Source: CAVVIH01 sp963748295 | Lineage (GTDB): Bacteria; Acidobacteriota; Vicinamibacteria; Vicinamibacterales; 2-12-FULL-66-21 | Length of the DNA: 64,000 nt | Assembly: GCA_963748295.1 (NCBI GenBank) | Contig: CAVVIH010000008.1 | Span: 62,001-126,000 of the forward strand | Reading direction: 5' to 3' | Shown here: in pieces, positions 39,237 through 48,542 of the stretch | Position numbering within the stretch: position 1 is the stretch's first letter | How the letters are laid out: each line of letters opens with the position of its first letter | Made by a program: the position numbers and the translations under genes | The notes under the pieces: model-generated | What the model saw: the letters and a program-made list of their open reading frames with translations, nothing else | The model's database searches: none | Told to the model about the DNA's origin: nothing

Positions 39237-39327
39237 AGCCCCTCCACGGGAGACACGCGTTTCCCGTGAATTCTATTCTGCTGTTCTGATGAGTGCCTAG
39301 CGATCGATTGGCGGGAGGGCGCGCGCG

Positions 39328-40014
39328 TTATCGAGAGCGTTTTTTTCCGCTGTGACGCGGCTGCTGCGATCGGAAGCCGCCGCCCCCGGCCGTTCGTCCG
39401 CCGGGACCACCGGGACCGCGGCCGTTGCCGCGCGGGCCGCCGAAGCGGTGCCCGCCCGGGCCACGGACGACGTTTCCACCACGATTGCCGCGGGCCTCGC
39501 GATAGTTGCCGTTGCCGGTGCGGTTTCCGGAGTGCCGCACGGTGAACTCGGGCGCCTGACGGACATCCTTCTGACCTTCGGGACGCGGAAGCGTCGCGCG
39601 AATGAGCGGCCTGTGCACCGGACCTTCTTCGGCGGCCGGCTGTTCTTCGCGCTCTTCGACGGCTGAATCCGGCTCCCCTGCCGCGGCCTCGTCTGCCGCG
39701 TGCTCGTCGTGCGCCGCGGTCATCGGTTCGTCGGCAGCGGGCGCTTCCGGCGCCGCCTCGGGATCGATCAGATTGGGCATCGGCTCGTCCGTCATGCCGG
39801 CCAGCACTTCGTTGTACAGAGCGGCGGGAGTGTCCTTCTTGCGCTTGCGCGGCGCCTTGCCACCCTTGTAGGCGTGTTCGGCGTCGCACGTGGTACAGCG
39901 GGTCTGCTTGACGTCTTCTTCGATCATCGCGACGACGGCGTGGTTCGTCACGCGCCGCTCGCGCGGACAGTAGTCGTCCAATATGTCTCCGAGACGCAGC
40001 CGGCGCTGCTCCAT
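39328..40014 (-). CDS. Conserved hypothetical protein with zinc-finger-like N-terminus and Gly/Arg-rich tail
   Basis: A 228-residue protein in three zones. Residues 1-60 carry C16, H25, C40 and C43, a possible metal site in a basic context (RCTTCDAEHAYKGGKAPRKRKK). Residues 70-140 are acidic and Ala/Glu-rich. The last 80 residues are a disordered Gly-Arg-Asn tail (GNGNYREARGNRGG, GGPRGNGRGPGGPGG) resembling RNA-binding RGG tails. I do not recognise a named family. No signal peptide; a cytoplasmic nucleic-acid role is inference. Confidence 0.7.
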   Translation of the reverse strand: MEQRRLRLGDILDDYCPRERRVTNHAVVAMIEEDVKQTRCTTCDAEHAYKGGKAPRKRKKDTPAALYNEVLAGMTDEPMPNLIDPEAAPEAPAADEPMTAAHDEHAADEAAAGEPDSAVEEREEQPAAEEGPVHRPLIRATLPRPEGQKDVRQAPEFTVRHSGNRTGNGNYREARGNRGGNVVRGPGGHRFGGPRGNGRGPGGPGGRTAGGGGFRSQQPRHSGKKRSR

Positions 40015-40151
40015 TCACTTCCCCCGGTTTATGGTCCGATTAGATTGGTTGGAAAGACGTCTGACGCAGGTTGGATGAGTTTAGCAAACCCCATCCGGGC
40101 AGCGCAACCGTCCTCCCCTAAAGCACTACTCAGGAATCAGTAAGCGAATCG

Positions 40152-41447
40152 TCAGTGGTCGCTGCGCGCCGCGTCGATCCACTGCAATGCGCGCTCCAAC
40201 GTGGCGTCGCGGCCGGCCAGCAGTTGCGCGCGGTCGAGTGGCACTTCCTCGTCGGGAACGACCCCCTTGCCTTCCAGCCGGGTGCCGGTTGCGGTTACAA
40301 AGTCGCCATAGGCATGGATTAGTACGTCGCCGTTGGGCAGCTTGTCGAACACCGCGGGCAGCGCCTGCCCCATCGACGTCTGGCCGAACACGCGGGCGCG
40401 GCCGAGCGACTGCATCCCGCCAGCGAAGCACTCGGATGCGCTGCCCGTGAGCGCGTCCACGAGGATGGCGACCGGCCCCGCGAAGGGTTCGACCCGTTCG
40501 CCGGCCGCGCTGACCAGCCGCGGGTTCGACGTGAACTTCAGCTCCGCGTCGCGGGTCTTCATCACGCCGAGCGGCTTCCGCTCGGTCAGGAAATGCCCCG
40601 AGATGCCCATCAGCATCGCCGCGAGGCCGCCCGGGTTGCCCCTCAGATCTATGACGATCCCATCGGCGCTTCGGTGCCCGTCGACGGCCTTCTGAAACAT
40701 CGCATCCACCGCGGCCATCCAGACGTTGAACCTGATCACGCCGGCGGATTTCCCTGCCGGTGTCCGCCGGCTCTCGGATTCGAGGCGGACGTACATCGTC
40801 GGCAGAGTTCCGACCTTTGCCGGCTGGCCCTGCTCGCGCTGCCTCGCCAGCGTTGCCGTCACCGCCTTGTCGGCGCCGTCGCGAAACGTCACCTTGACGT
40901 CGGTGCCGCCCGGCCCTCGCAGCTGCGATTCGACGCGCCGCCAGATCTCGACGTCGAAGAGCCGCCGCGGCATCGCATCGGGCAGTCCCGCGAACGCGCT
41001 CGACACGCTCTTTCCATCGATCGCGTCGACCACCCATCCGAGCTTCACGCCGGCGCCGGCCGCGGCGCCACCTGGCGTCAGACGCGTGACGACGAGCGTG
41101 CGATCGATGAGGCGGCTCTCGAATCCGGGATCCGCGGTCAGGTCGGACTTGCCGCCGGTCGACGAATCAGCGCTAGCCGGAATCAATGCGAAATGCGACT
41201 GCCCGAGGCGCCCCAGCATCTCGCGAATCACCCTTCGCAGCTCGTCGTCGTTCTTCGCGGCCACGGCTTTCGGCCGCAGCTCGGTCTTGACGGCGTTCCA
41301 GTCGACGCCGTTCATCCCGGGATCGAAATGCGAATCGCGGACGATCGTCCAGGCGGCGTCGAACGTTTCGACACCCTGATTCGCCTGCGCGCCCGGAAGA
41401 GCGACTGCAGCGATCGCCAGCGTGGCGGCCGCGAGAGCGCCTCTCAC
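40152..41447 (-). CDS. Secreted S41-family peptidase (tail-specific protease-like)
   Basis: A 431-residue protein with a signal peptide (residues 1-22) and a PDZ-like region (about 100-190, PGGAAAGAGVKLGWVVDAIDG) before an S41 domain: DGIVIDLRGNPGGLAAMLMG, the catalytic serine in LTGSASECFAGGMQ and a later lysine/glutamine region FGQTSMGQA. GTG 41447 overlaps the stop of the upstream gene (GTGA). Cleaves periplasmic proteins or peptides. Confidence 0.85.
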   Translation of the reverse strand: MRGALAAATLAIAAVALPGAQANQGVETFDAAWTIVRDSHFDPGMNGVDWNAVKTELRPKAVAAKNDDELRRVIREMLGRLGQSHFALIPASADSSTGGKSDLTADPGFESRLIDRTLVVTRLTPGGAAAGAGVKLGWVVDAIDGKSVSSAFAGLPDAMPRRLFDVEIWRRVESQLRGPGGTDVKVTFRDGADKAVTATLARQREQGQPAKVGTLPTMYVRLESESRRTPAGKSAGVIRFNVWMAAVDAMFQKAVDGHRSADGIVIDLRGNPGGLAAMLMGISGHFLTERKPLGVMKTRDAELKFTSNPRLVSAAGERVEPFAGPVAILVDALTGSASECFAGGMQSLGRARVFGQTSMGQALPAVFDKLPNGDVLIHAYGDFVTATGTRLEGKGVVPDEEVPLDRAQLLAGRDATLERALQWIDAARSDH

Positions 41448-42238
41448 TTGACGAGGGCCTTGATCGGATCGGGGAGCGCGAACACCGAAGGATCGACCTT
41501 GTCGTACTCGAAGGTGTCGAACGTCATCACCTGCTGAAGGTTCATCGCGGTGTTCGTCATCTTCGTCGCCTGCAGCACGCCGCCGAACGGCTTGTAATCG
41601 GTTTCGGTCGAGCTGGCAGTCATGTTGCCCATCGGGGTTTCCCTGGACACGATGCCGCCGGCGCGCAGCCCGGTCTTCACGTCGTAGAACTGGAAGTCCT
41701 CGCCGCCGCCGTGCCGGACGAGCCGCACCTTGTAGCACTCGCGGCCGTCGAACGTCGTCCGCTCGACGGTCGTGATCGATTCGTACCGCTTCTCCGGCTC
41801 CAGGCCGGAATAGAAGTCGGAATCGAGCTTGCGCTGCTCGAGCTGGGCGCCCTGCATGAGTGTCGGCCCGGTCATCGGATTCATCGACCATCCCACCGTG
41901 CCGTCGAATCCTTCCTGGATATCGCCGACGCCGGGCAGCGTGATCTTAATCAATGTCTTGTTCGGCTTCGCCGAGTACATCTCGAACGTGCCCGACACAC
42001 CGGAAGCAGGCATCTCGATCCTGCCGGTGGCGCGCGACGACGAGCGCGCGAGAAGCGCCTCGCGTCCGCCGATCGCCTTGATGTGACGGTCCATGACTTC
42101 CTTCGCCGGCGGAAGGGCCGCGGACGCCGATGCGGATGACGCTTGCTGGGAGCTGGCTGCCTGGGGTCCGGCGCCGGCGAGCGGAATGACGGCAAGCGCC
42201 ACGAGCGCCACAACGGCGATGCGGAGACGATTACGCAT
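41444..42238 (-). CDS. Secreted LolA/LppM-like outer-membrane lipoprotein-sorting-type protein
   Basis: A 264-residue protein with signal peptide (MRNRLRIAVVALVALAVIPLAGAG), a Ser/Ala-rich spacer and a domain like those annotated outer membrane lipoprotein-sorting protein: PPAKEVMDRHIKAIGGREALLAR, then a long antiparallel beta fold (TLPGVGDIQEGFDGTVGWSMNPMTGP) typical of acidobacterial homologues. The function is not established. ATG 42238 has GGAG ahead. Coupled to the S41 gene by a GTGA overlap. Confidence 0.75.
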   Translation of the reverse strand: MRNRLRIAVVALVALAVIPLAGAGPQAASSQQASSASASAALPPAKEVMDRHIKAIGGREALLARSSSRATGRIEMPASGVSGTFEMYSAKPNKTLIKITLPGVGDIQEGFDGTVGWSMNPMTGPTLMQGAQLEQRKLDSDFYSGLEPEKRYESITTVERTTFDGRECYKVRLVRHGGGEDFQFYDVKTGLRAGGIVSRETPMGNMTASSTETDYKPFGGVLQATKMTNTAMNLQQVMTFDTFEYDKVDPSVFALPDPIKALVK

Positions 42239-42295
42239 TTGAAATGCACTCCTCGGAAAGAAAAAGGGGGAGATGTCTAGTGTACACTCTGGGCG

Positions 42296-42523
42296 ATGCT
42301 CAAGGGGACGAAGACCGGGCTGGTCAAGAAAGTTCAGCCCGTCAGTATCCACGGCCAGATTTCGCTCGACGTCTACTTCGTCGATCCCGAGGACCCCGAG
42401 GGTCAAGTGAGCCTCGCGCGCATCGGTCCAGAAGCCGCGCCGCGCACCATCGAAGCAGGCGACAAGGTCGAACTGCACTACGTTCTCGGCACCGTCACTT
42501 CGATTACCCGGCCGCAGCCCTAG
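42296..42523 (+). CDS. Small conserved hypothetical protein
   Basis: A 75-residue soluble protein predicted to be mostly beta (LVKKVQPVSIHGQISLDVYFVD ... DKVELHYVLGTVTSITRP). No signal peptide, no known motif. Divergent from the secreted protein gene at 42238 with a 57-base gap and overlapping the stop of the minus-strand gene at 42520 by three bases. I do not recognise it. Confidence 0.65.
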   Translation: MLKGTKTGLVKKVQPVSIHGQISLDVYFVDPEDPEGQVSLARIGPEAAPRTIEAGDKVELHYVLGTVTSITRPQP

Positions 42524-43769
42524 CGCTTTCGCGCTTTGACGAACACATCGATCGCATCGTTCCGCGCGTTCCAGAACGTCAGCCGGATGCGTCCATCGTC
42601 TGCCTGCGCGACGGTTGCCGGCACGGAACTGGTGGTCAGGTACCAGCCGGCGGGCAGCACCATCTCGTTGCGGGCGCGGCCGAAGCTCCGGCGCCACATC
42701 AGTTCGCCGCCAATCAGCGCGTACCGCGCGGGATCCGTGTAGGTCTCCTCGATCCTGATCCGCAGTGATTGGCCTTGCCGTACCGCTGGGAACTTCACGA
42801 CGACCACTTCGGATTCCGGCGTCACCGGCTCCTCGATGTCGATCCGGGCGTCCGTGATTGCCTTGCCTTTGAGCGTGGCGGTTTCGAGCGTCTCACCCGT
42901 GTCGAGCAGCCTGGCCGAGGGGTTCGAGACCTTGCTGCCCGCTCGAACGATGTTCAGATACCGGTCGGTTCCCTGACGGCTTTCGGTGAAGTCGTGGTAG
43001 AGGCTGAACGAATGGGTGTCGGGCTCGTGGAGGAAGTAGACAATCTCGCGATCCTGAAATGCACGTTCGGCAACGCGAACGCGATCGAGCGGAACCGCGG
43101 CCGCCGGTGCGTCGGGCGGCGCCGGTGCTGACGGCGGCGACGTCGCGCGGGAAGCCGCGGAGGAAGTGCCGGCGACCGGCCTGGCGCGAACGACCAGCGG
43201 CGCCTGAGCCGGATACACGTTCATGAAGCTGATGCCGATCCGGCCATCGGTCTCTTCGATCACCTGCGAGGGGATGTTGCACGACGTCAGCTCGTACTTC
43301 GGTGGCAGCACGACCGCATTGCGTTTGATGCCGAGCGGCCGGTCGAAGACGATGGTCTCGCCGTCGCGGTAATAGCTCTTCGGATCCTTGTACGTCTTGA
43401 TGATGCGGATGCGCGCTTCGCCGCCGGCGGGCACCGCTCTCGCGAGCGTGACGCGAATGTAGCGGCCCTCGAGGTCCGCGTTCGCCAGCCCGGACTCGCG
43501 CGCCTCGGCGCCGCTGACGTCCTTGAACTCGAGCGGCTGTCCCGACATTACATCGATCACCGACTCGTCGCTGGCGACGCTGCCGCGGCGGATCGGGTTG
43601 AAGAAGAACTTCGCGCCTGGCGTCACCGCGGTAACGTCGTAGATGATCTTGAACGACGAGGTCTCCGGCGCGAGCAGCTCGTAGCGTGTGTATTCGTCGT
43701 CGCTTCGGTTTTGCCGAATGCGGTGGTCGCGACGAGCGAGAGGACTATGGCACTGAGTGTTCTGCGCAT
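42520..43769 (-). CDS. Secreted protein of unknown function (single-base frameshift after the signal peptide)
   Basis: About 416 residues. ATG 43769 (GGAG nine bases before) begins a clear signal peptide MRRTLSAIVLSLVATTAFGKTE; the mature part (DDEYTRYELLAPETSSFKIIYDV) needs one base restored near 43702. It holds two similar beta-rich modules, each with an [IR]-x-I-x-E-T/K-T-Y-x-D-P motif (IRIIKTYKDPKSYYRDG and IRIEETYTDPARYALIG) followed by a LPP/LPAG-Y-x-LTSC/TTSS turn, so an internal duplication is likely. No known domain is recognised. Confidence 0.75.
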
Positions 43770-43830
43770 CGTGTGTTCTCCACCGAGTTGGAGGATGAGG
43801 AGGTTGACGGAGGTCACGAAGAAAACCTTT

Positions 43831-44075
43831 AACACGGAGGCACGGAGACGCGGAGGACGCACGGAGAAGAACTGTAGACTGTAATGGAGCGCGACTGAAG
43901 GCCTGTGGCGCCGCGCTGCGCGCGGCACGAATAGGCCAAGCCGTGCGAATACAAGTGATCGACGTGAATTCAGAATCACTTGTATTCGCGTGGCTTGACC
44001 TATTCGTCCGGCCCGCCGAAGGCGGGCGGGCCACAGGCCCTCCGTGCGTCCTCCGCGTCTCCGTGCCTCCGTGTT
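43831..44075. repeat. 245-bp nested inverted repeat
   Basis: Outer arms of 35 bases pair perfectly (43831-43865 with 44041-44075; made of ACGGAGGCACGGAGAC-like words). Inside, GGCCTGTGGC (43900-43909) pairs with GCCACAGGCC (44030-44039), and 33-base arms at 43927-43959 and 43975-44007 pair with three mismatches around a 15-base centre. GC-rich minor hairpins interrupt each arm. No gene is inside. It lies between two same-strand genes. Confidence 0.85.
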
Positions 44076-44144
44076 GAGAACCCCGTGCTCTCCGTTTCCT
44101 TCTCCTGCTCCAACACCGTGCCCTCGACGTCGGCTCGCTGGCCG

Positions 44145-44708
44145 CTATTTTCGCGTGAACGTCGCCGCCGCGCCGAACATCGGACCGTCCTGTGGCTGCG
44201 CCCGCAGCCAGGGCCGCAGCTTGGCCGGCGGCGACAGGATCAGCACGTTTTCCTTCTGATCGCGCGTCAGCGCCAGGCCGCTGGTGTCGCGGGCCGCGCG
44301 CACGCGATCGACGAACCAGTCATACGACAGCGGCGCCACGTCGAGCGTGTCGCCGTGCAGACGGACGCGCAGGATAGCGTGAACGGGGACGAGAAAGGAC
44401 CCGCGATCCGCGCCGCGGATCGGCATCACGTCGAGGTATCGCTCGTCGCCGATCGTCGTCAAATACCCGGTCAGATCGCCGGACTCGATCGGATGCTCGT
44501 AGTGGATGCGGTAGGAGCGCCACTCTCCCCGCTGGATTTCTACGAGGACGTTGTCGTCCGCGTCGTGCCACTTGCCCAGCAGCTCGGCATCCCAGATCAG
44601 CGAATCATCCGTGTAGACCGGATTCAGCGACAGCACGAGACAGCCCGGCAGCGAGACGAGGGCCATCGCCAGCAGGAGTCCACGAAAACAGGCGTTGCGG
44701 ACAGTCAC
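44145..44708 (-). CDS. Lipoprotein of unknown function
   Basis: A 187-residue lipoprotein. GTG 44708 begins a signal peptide ending in lipobox SLPGC (cysteine about 19). The mature part (LNPVYTDDSLIWDAELLGKWHDADDNVLVEIQ...) resembles small outer-membrane-associated beta proteins of acidobacteria; no named domain recognised. It starts five bases after the MFS gene, at the end of the M20-pxpA-MFS operon. Confidence 0.78.
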   Translation of the reverse strand: MTVRNACFRGLLLAMALVSLPGCLVLSLNPVYTDDSLIWDAELLGKWHDADDNVLVEIQRGEWRSYRIHYEHPIESGDLTGYLTTIGDERYLDVMPIRGADRGSFLVPVHAILRVRLHGDTLDVAPLSYDWFVDRVRAARDTSGLALTRDQKENVLILSPPAKLRPWLRAQPQDGPMFGAAATFTRK

Positions 44709-44713
44709 ACTAG

Positions 44714-45986
44714 TTAGACACCGTCGAGCGCGCGCCCGCGCGTCTCCGGGATCCAGATCCATAGCACCGCGGCCAGGACAAACGCGAGCGAGGTCGTCGA
44801 TAGCGCGGCGTCGAACCCGCGCGTCTGGGCCAGCGACCCGACCGCGAACGGGGCCGCGGCGCTCGCGATCCGGCCGATGTTGTAGGTGAACGCCTGAGCG
44901 GTCGCCCGAATGTCGGTCGGATACAGCTCCGCGGTCACGGCGCCAAACCCGCTGAAATATCCCGTCGCAAAAAACGCCACGAAGGGACCGAGCAGCAGCA
45001 GCGCGATCGGCGCCTTCACCGAGACGTAGACCAGGATCAGCACGGCGGCGGTGAGCGTGTACACGACGTAGGATCGGCGGCGCCCGAAGGCGTCGCTGAC
45101 GAACCCGAACGTGACGTAGCCGAACCACATCCCCACCTGCATGGCGATGATGAACGAGGTCATCGCCGTCGTGCCGAGACCGACGCCGCCCTCGGAGGCC
45201 GGAAGCGAGAGGTAGCCCGGGAGCCACAGATTGAAGCCCCACCACGCGAACATCGTGCACGCGTTCATGAGCGTGACCGCGACAGTCACACCCAGCATGC
45301 GGCTGCGAGAAGATGTCGGCAAACCGCGCGCGCGGTCCCTGCGTGGCGCGGCCCTGGCGCGCGCGCCACAGCGCCGGCTCCTCGACGTTCCGCCTGACCC
45401 ACAGCGTGAAGAACGCCGGCAGGATGCCGACGAAGAACACCGCGCGCCAGCCCCACCGCGGCAGCACGATCATGACGACCAGCGCGGCGAGCCCGTAGCC
45501 GATGGCCCACGCGCTCTGCATGAAGCCGAGCGCTTTGCCGCGATGCTCCGCCGGCCAGGTCTCCGACACCAGGGCCGCTCCGCTCGCCCATTCACCGCCG
45601 AAGCCGAGACCGAGCAGGATCCTGAACACCGCGAGCTGGACGACGTTGTTGGCAAGGCCGCAGGCGGCGGTGAAGACCGAATAGACCAGCACGCTCGCGA
45701 CCAGGGCGCGCGTACGGCCGTACTTGTCGGCGATGACGCCGAAGATCAGTCCTCCTGCCGCCGATGCCAGCAGCGTCGCCGAGCCCAGCGCCCCCGCGGT
45801 CTCTCGTCCGATCTGCAGGTCCGACATGATCGACGTCAAGACCAGCGCGTACAGCATGACGTCGAACGAATCGAGCATCCAGCCGAGCGCGGCCGCGATG
45901 AGCGCGCGGTGCGCCGCCGGAGTGCCGGCCCGCCACCACCCGAATAATCCGCCGTGACCTCGATGCGCGTGCGCTGTGGCCGTCAT
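44714..45986 (-). CDS. MFS transporter, sugar/metabolite:H+ symporter type (single-base frameshift in this sequence)
   Basis: A 423-residue, twelve-helix transporter when one extra base near 45305 is removed; helices 1-6 (ALGWMLDSFDVMLYALVL, the GVIADKYGRTRAL loop motif) and 7-12 (SRMLGVTVAVTLMNACTMFAWWGFNLWLPGYL, GFVSDAFGRRRSY) are otherwise in different frames. The D-x-F-D-V-M-L start resembles the metabolite:proton symporters for carboxylates. Its start overlaps the pxpA stop (ATGA), so oxoproline or a related acid is a possible substrate; inference. Confidence 0.87.
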
Positions 45987-46756
45987 GACGGGGTGGACGC
46001 CGCGGTCAGCGGAAGCACCGCGACCCCTTCACGCTGCAGCCCCTCGCGCAGCAGACGGGTGAGCTCGTGCGCGCCAGGCGTGTCGCCGTGCGTGCAAAGC
46101 GTGTCAACGTGGAACTGCAGCTCCGAACCGTCGCCCGCGGTGACCCGTCCTTCCCTCACCATCCGCAGGGACCGGCGCACGACTTCGTCGGGATCATGGA
46201 TGACCGATCCGCGCTCGCTTCGGGAGGTCAGCGAGCCGTCCGCGTTGTAGGCGCGATCGGCAAAGCCCTCCGCGGCCACGCGGAGACCGGCGCGGTCGCC
46301 GGCGTTCAGCAGCTCCGAGCCGGGCAGTCCGAACAGCACCAGGCTGCGGTCGAATGCGCGCACGGCTCTCGCGATCGCGTCGGCCAGCGCCCGGTCGCGC
46401 ACGGCCTGGTTGTAGAGCGCGCCATGCGCCTTGACGTGCGCCAGCTTGACGCCCTCCGCCGCGGCAATCGCGGCAAGCGCGCCGATCTGATAGAGGACCA
46501 TGTCCTCGACATCCTTCGCGCTCGCCTTCATCTCGCGGCGGCCGAAACCGACGAGGTCCGGATATCCCGGATGCGCGCCGACCGACGTTCCAGATTCCCG
46601 TGCGAGCCTGATCGTCTCCCGCATGACGCCGGGATCGCCCGCGTGATAGCCGCAGGCGACATTCGCGCTGGTGATGCTGCGGATCACCTCCGCGTCCGCG
46701 CCCATCCGCCAGGCGCCAAACGATTCGCCGACGTCGCTGTTGAGATCGATGCGCAC
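45983..46756 (-). CDS. pxpA: 5-oxoprolinase subunit A (LamB/YcsF family)
   Basis: A 257-residue protein with the family opening IDLNSDVGESFGAW, then NVACGYHAGDP, GAHPGYPDLVGFGRR and VKAHGALYN, which line the active site. With PxpB and PxpC it cleaves 5-oxoproline to glutamate with ATP. Those partners are not adjacent here; instead it sits between an M20 peptidase gene (five-base gap) and an MFS transporter (ATGA overlap). Confidence 0.93.
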   Translation of the reverse strand: MRIDLNSDVGESFGAWRMGADAEVIRSITSANVACGYHAGDPGVMRETIRLARESGTSVGAHPGYPDLVGFGRREMKASAKDVEDMVLYQIGALAAIAAAEGVKLAHVKAHGALYNQAVRDRALADAIARAVRAFDRSLVLFGLPGSELLNAGDRAGLRVAAEGFADRAYNADGSLTSRSERGSVIHDPDEVVRRSLRMVREGRVTAGDGSELQFHVDTLCTHGDTPGAHELTRLLREGLQREGVAVLPLTAASTPS

Positions 46757-46761
46757 GCGGT

Positions 46762-48339
46762 TCAGCTCCTCAGAATCGCCGCGATGATTTCGATCGCCTG
46801 AAAGAAGTGGCCGAGCCGCAGGTTCTCGTTCTCCTCGTGCTGGTTGTTGTCGAAGTTGACGACCGGCACCAGCACCGCCGGAAACCCGAGCGCTTCGATG
46901 AACGGCGCGATCGGAACGGTGCCGCCCAGCGTGCGCAGCTGGACCGGCGGCGCGCCGAACGAGCGTTCGAGGGCGACGGCCACGCGGCGCGCCTGCGGAT
47001 CCAGCGGCGACGTCCGGAACGCATTCGTGATCGTTTCGGACACCACGAGCGAGGCAATCTTCGGATGCGCCCGCCGCGTCTCGTCGTCTGGTTCCCCGGC
47101 GATCAGATGAAACCCGCGCTCGCGGATGTGCGCGCGGAGCTTCTCGATCAGATCCTCGGCGCGCGTCTCCTTCACCAGGCGGATGTCGATCGCCGCCGTC
47201 GCCCGATCGGGAATGATCGTCCGCGCGCCGGCGCCGACGTGAGCGCTCGCGAGCCCGCGGACGTTCAGCGTGGGATACTGCAAGCCCGCCTGCAGAGCGG
47301 GAAATGCCTTCTCCGGCGCCGAAACCCCAAACGTCTGCAGCATCCGCGCCGCATCGTCCGGCACGGCGTCGACGATTGCCTGCTCTTCCTTCGACAGCGG
47401 CGTCACGGCATCGTAGAACCCCTTCACCGTCGCCCGGCCGTCGTCATCCTTCATCGACGCCAGCAGCGATGCGAGCCGCTGCGCCGGATTTGGAATCCAG
47501 TTGCCGTAATTGCCGCTGTGAACGCCGACTCTCGGTCCGTACACGGCAAGGTCGAGCGTCGCGATCCCCCGCGCGCCATACGCGATCGTCGGACGTCCGC
47601 TCGAGTGAATCGGGCCGTCGAGAATCACCATCAGATCCGCGGTGAGCTGGTCGCGGTACCTGGCGATGGCGGGCACCAGGCTCGGCGAGCTGGCTTCTTC
47701 CTCGCCGTCGAAGATGACGCGGATGTTCGCTGTCGGCGGAAGACCCAGCGCCTTCAACGCGTCAATCGCGCCAAGCAGCGCGACGATCGGCGACTTGTCG
47801 TCCGACGCCGAGCGCGCGTAGATCCGCCAGTCCTGTTCGTACTTCGTGATCGGCCGCGCGCCGGAGACGATCTCGCCGCCCTGGTCGACCCGCCCGGTGC
47901 GAAGCACCGGCTTGAACGGGTCCGGCTGTTTCCAGGCCTTGGGATCCACGGGCTGACCGTCGTAGTGGCTGTAGAACAGGATCGTGCGGGTCGCGTTCGG
48001 GAATCTCAGCTCGCCGAATACGAGCGGATTGCCGGCGGTCTCCAGCACGCTGGCCGCAAAGCCCCTGGCGGCCAGCATCTTCTGCAGGTGAGCGGCGTTG
48101 CGCCGGATGTTCTCGCGATCGGCCGCCACGTTTGGAATCGACAGCAGGTCCGTCAGCTCCTTGACCAGCCGCTGCTGCTCTCCCCCGACCCATCCCGACA
48201 CCTTCTGGCGGAGGTCGCTATCCGACTGCGCGGCGGCCGGCGAAATCATCGCCAGCAGCGCCACCGACGCCGTGAACAGAGTGGCCATTCGGGCGCTGGC
48301 CGCTCGGCGCAGGGCGCTAATCAGATTTGTAATCGGCAT
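46762..48339 (-). CDS. Secreted M20-family metallopeptidase
   Basis: A 525-residue zinc peptidase with an N-terminal signal segment (about residues 15-38, MATLFTASVALLAMISPAAAQ). Metal and catalytic motifs: YSHYDGQPVDP (His, Asp), RSASDDKSPI (bridging Asp), FDGEEEASSP (catalytic Glu pair) and the final metal histidine near NNQHEENENLR. The dimerisation lid domain is in the middle (IAYGARGIATLDLAVYGPR). It likely cuts dipeptides in the periplasm; first gene of an operon with pxpA and an MFS transporter, consistent with peptide or amino-acid derivative use. Confidence 0.9.
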   Translation of the reverse strand: MPITNLISALRRAASARMATLFTASVALLAMISPAAAQSDSDLRQKVSGWVGGEQQRLVKELTDLLSIPNVAADRENIRRNAAHLQKMLAARGFAASVLETAGNPLVFGELRFPNATRTILFYSHYDGQPVDPKAWKQPDPFKPVLRTGRVDQGGEIVSGARPITKYEQDWRIYARSASDDKSPIVALLGAIDALKALGLPPTANIRVIFDGEEEASSPSLVPAIARYRDQLTADLMVILDGPIHSSGRPTIAYGARGIATLDLAVYGPRVGVHSGNYGNWIPNPAQRLASLLASMKDDDGRATVKGFYDAVTPLSKEEQAIVDAVPDDAARMLQTFGVSAPEKAFPALQAGLQYPTLNVRGLASAHVGAGARTIIPDRATAAIDIRLVKETRAEDLIEKLRAHIRERGFHLIAGEPDDETRRAHPKIASLVVSETITNAFRTSPLDPQARRVAVALERSFGAPPVQLRTLGGTVPIAPFIEALGFPAVLVPVVNFDNNQHEENENLRLGHFFQAIEIIAAILRS

Positions 48340-48359
48340 GACGAATTGGTTGGTTGGAC

Positions 48360-48491
48360 CGGAATAAACACTTGAAAATCGGCCTGAAAACCGCGGTACG
48401 TGCCTTGCTCTCTAGGGTGGTGCAGGCGGCCTGAATATTTACGGCAGGGAGCCGTGAGTTGCTGGGGAGCCGGGTCGCCCGCAAAAACCGG
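48360..48491 (+). other. Intergenic segment with structured-RNA character
   Basis: Lies between the M20 gene start and the terminator at 48492. On the plus strand it can form ACGGC-AGGGA-GCCGT and CCGG/CCGG-closed hairpins with GGG-TCG-CCC at the tip. Because a strong plus-oriented terminator follows and no plus-strand gene precedes it, it could be a small RNA; on the minus strand it would be the leader of the M20 operon. It does not match a riboswitch class I can name. Confidence 0.35.
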
Positions 48492-48524
48492 GGGCATCGT
48501 CAATTACGACGATGCCCTTTTTTT
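48492..48524 (+). terminator. Rho-independent terminator
   Basis: GGGCATCGTC pairs perfectly with GACGATGCCC around AATTAC, followed by seven T on the plus strand. On the minus strand the same stem is preceded by seven A and followed after four bases by five T, so it could also serve as a weaker terminator for the DGQHR gene. Confidence 0.8.
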
Positions 48525-48542
48525 CTTGCCTCTCGCCGCCGC

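Noticed and set aside
48360..48491. Riboswitch (c-di-GMP, guanidine, manganese or SAM classes considered)
   Set aside because: None of the conserved cores of these classes could be matched on either strand; left as an unspecified structured segment.
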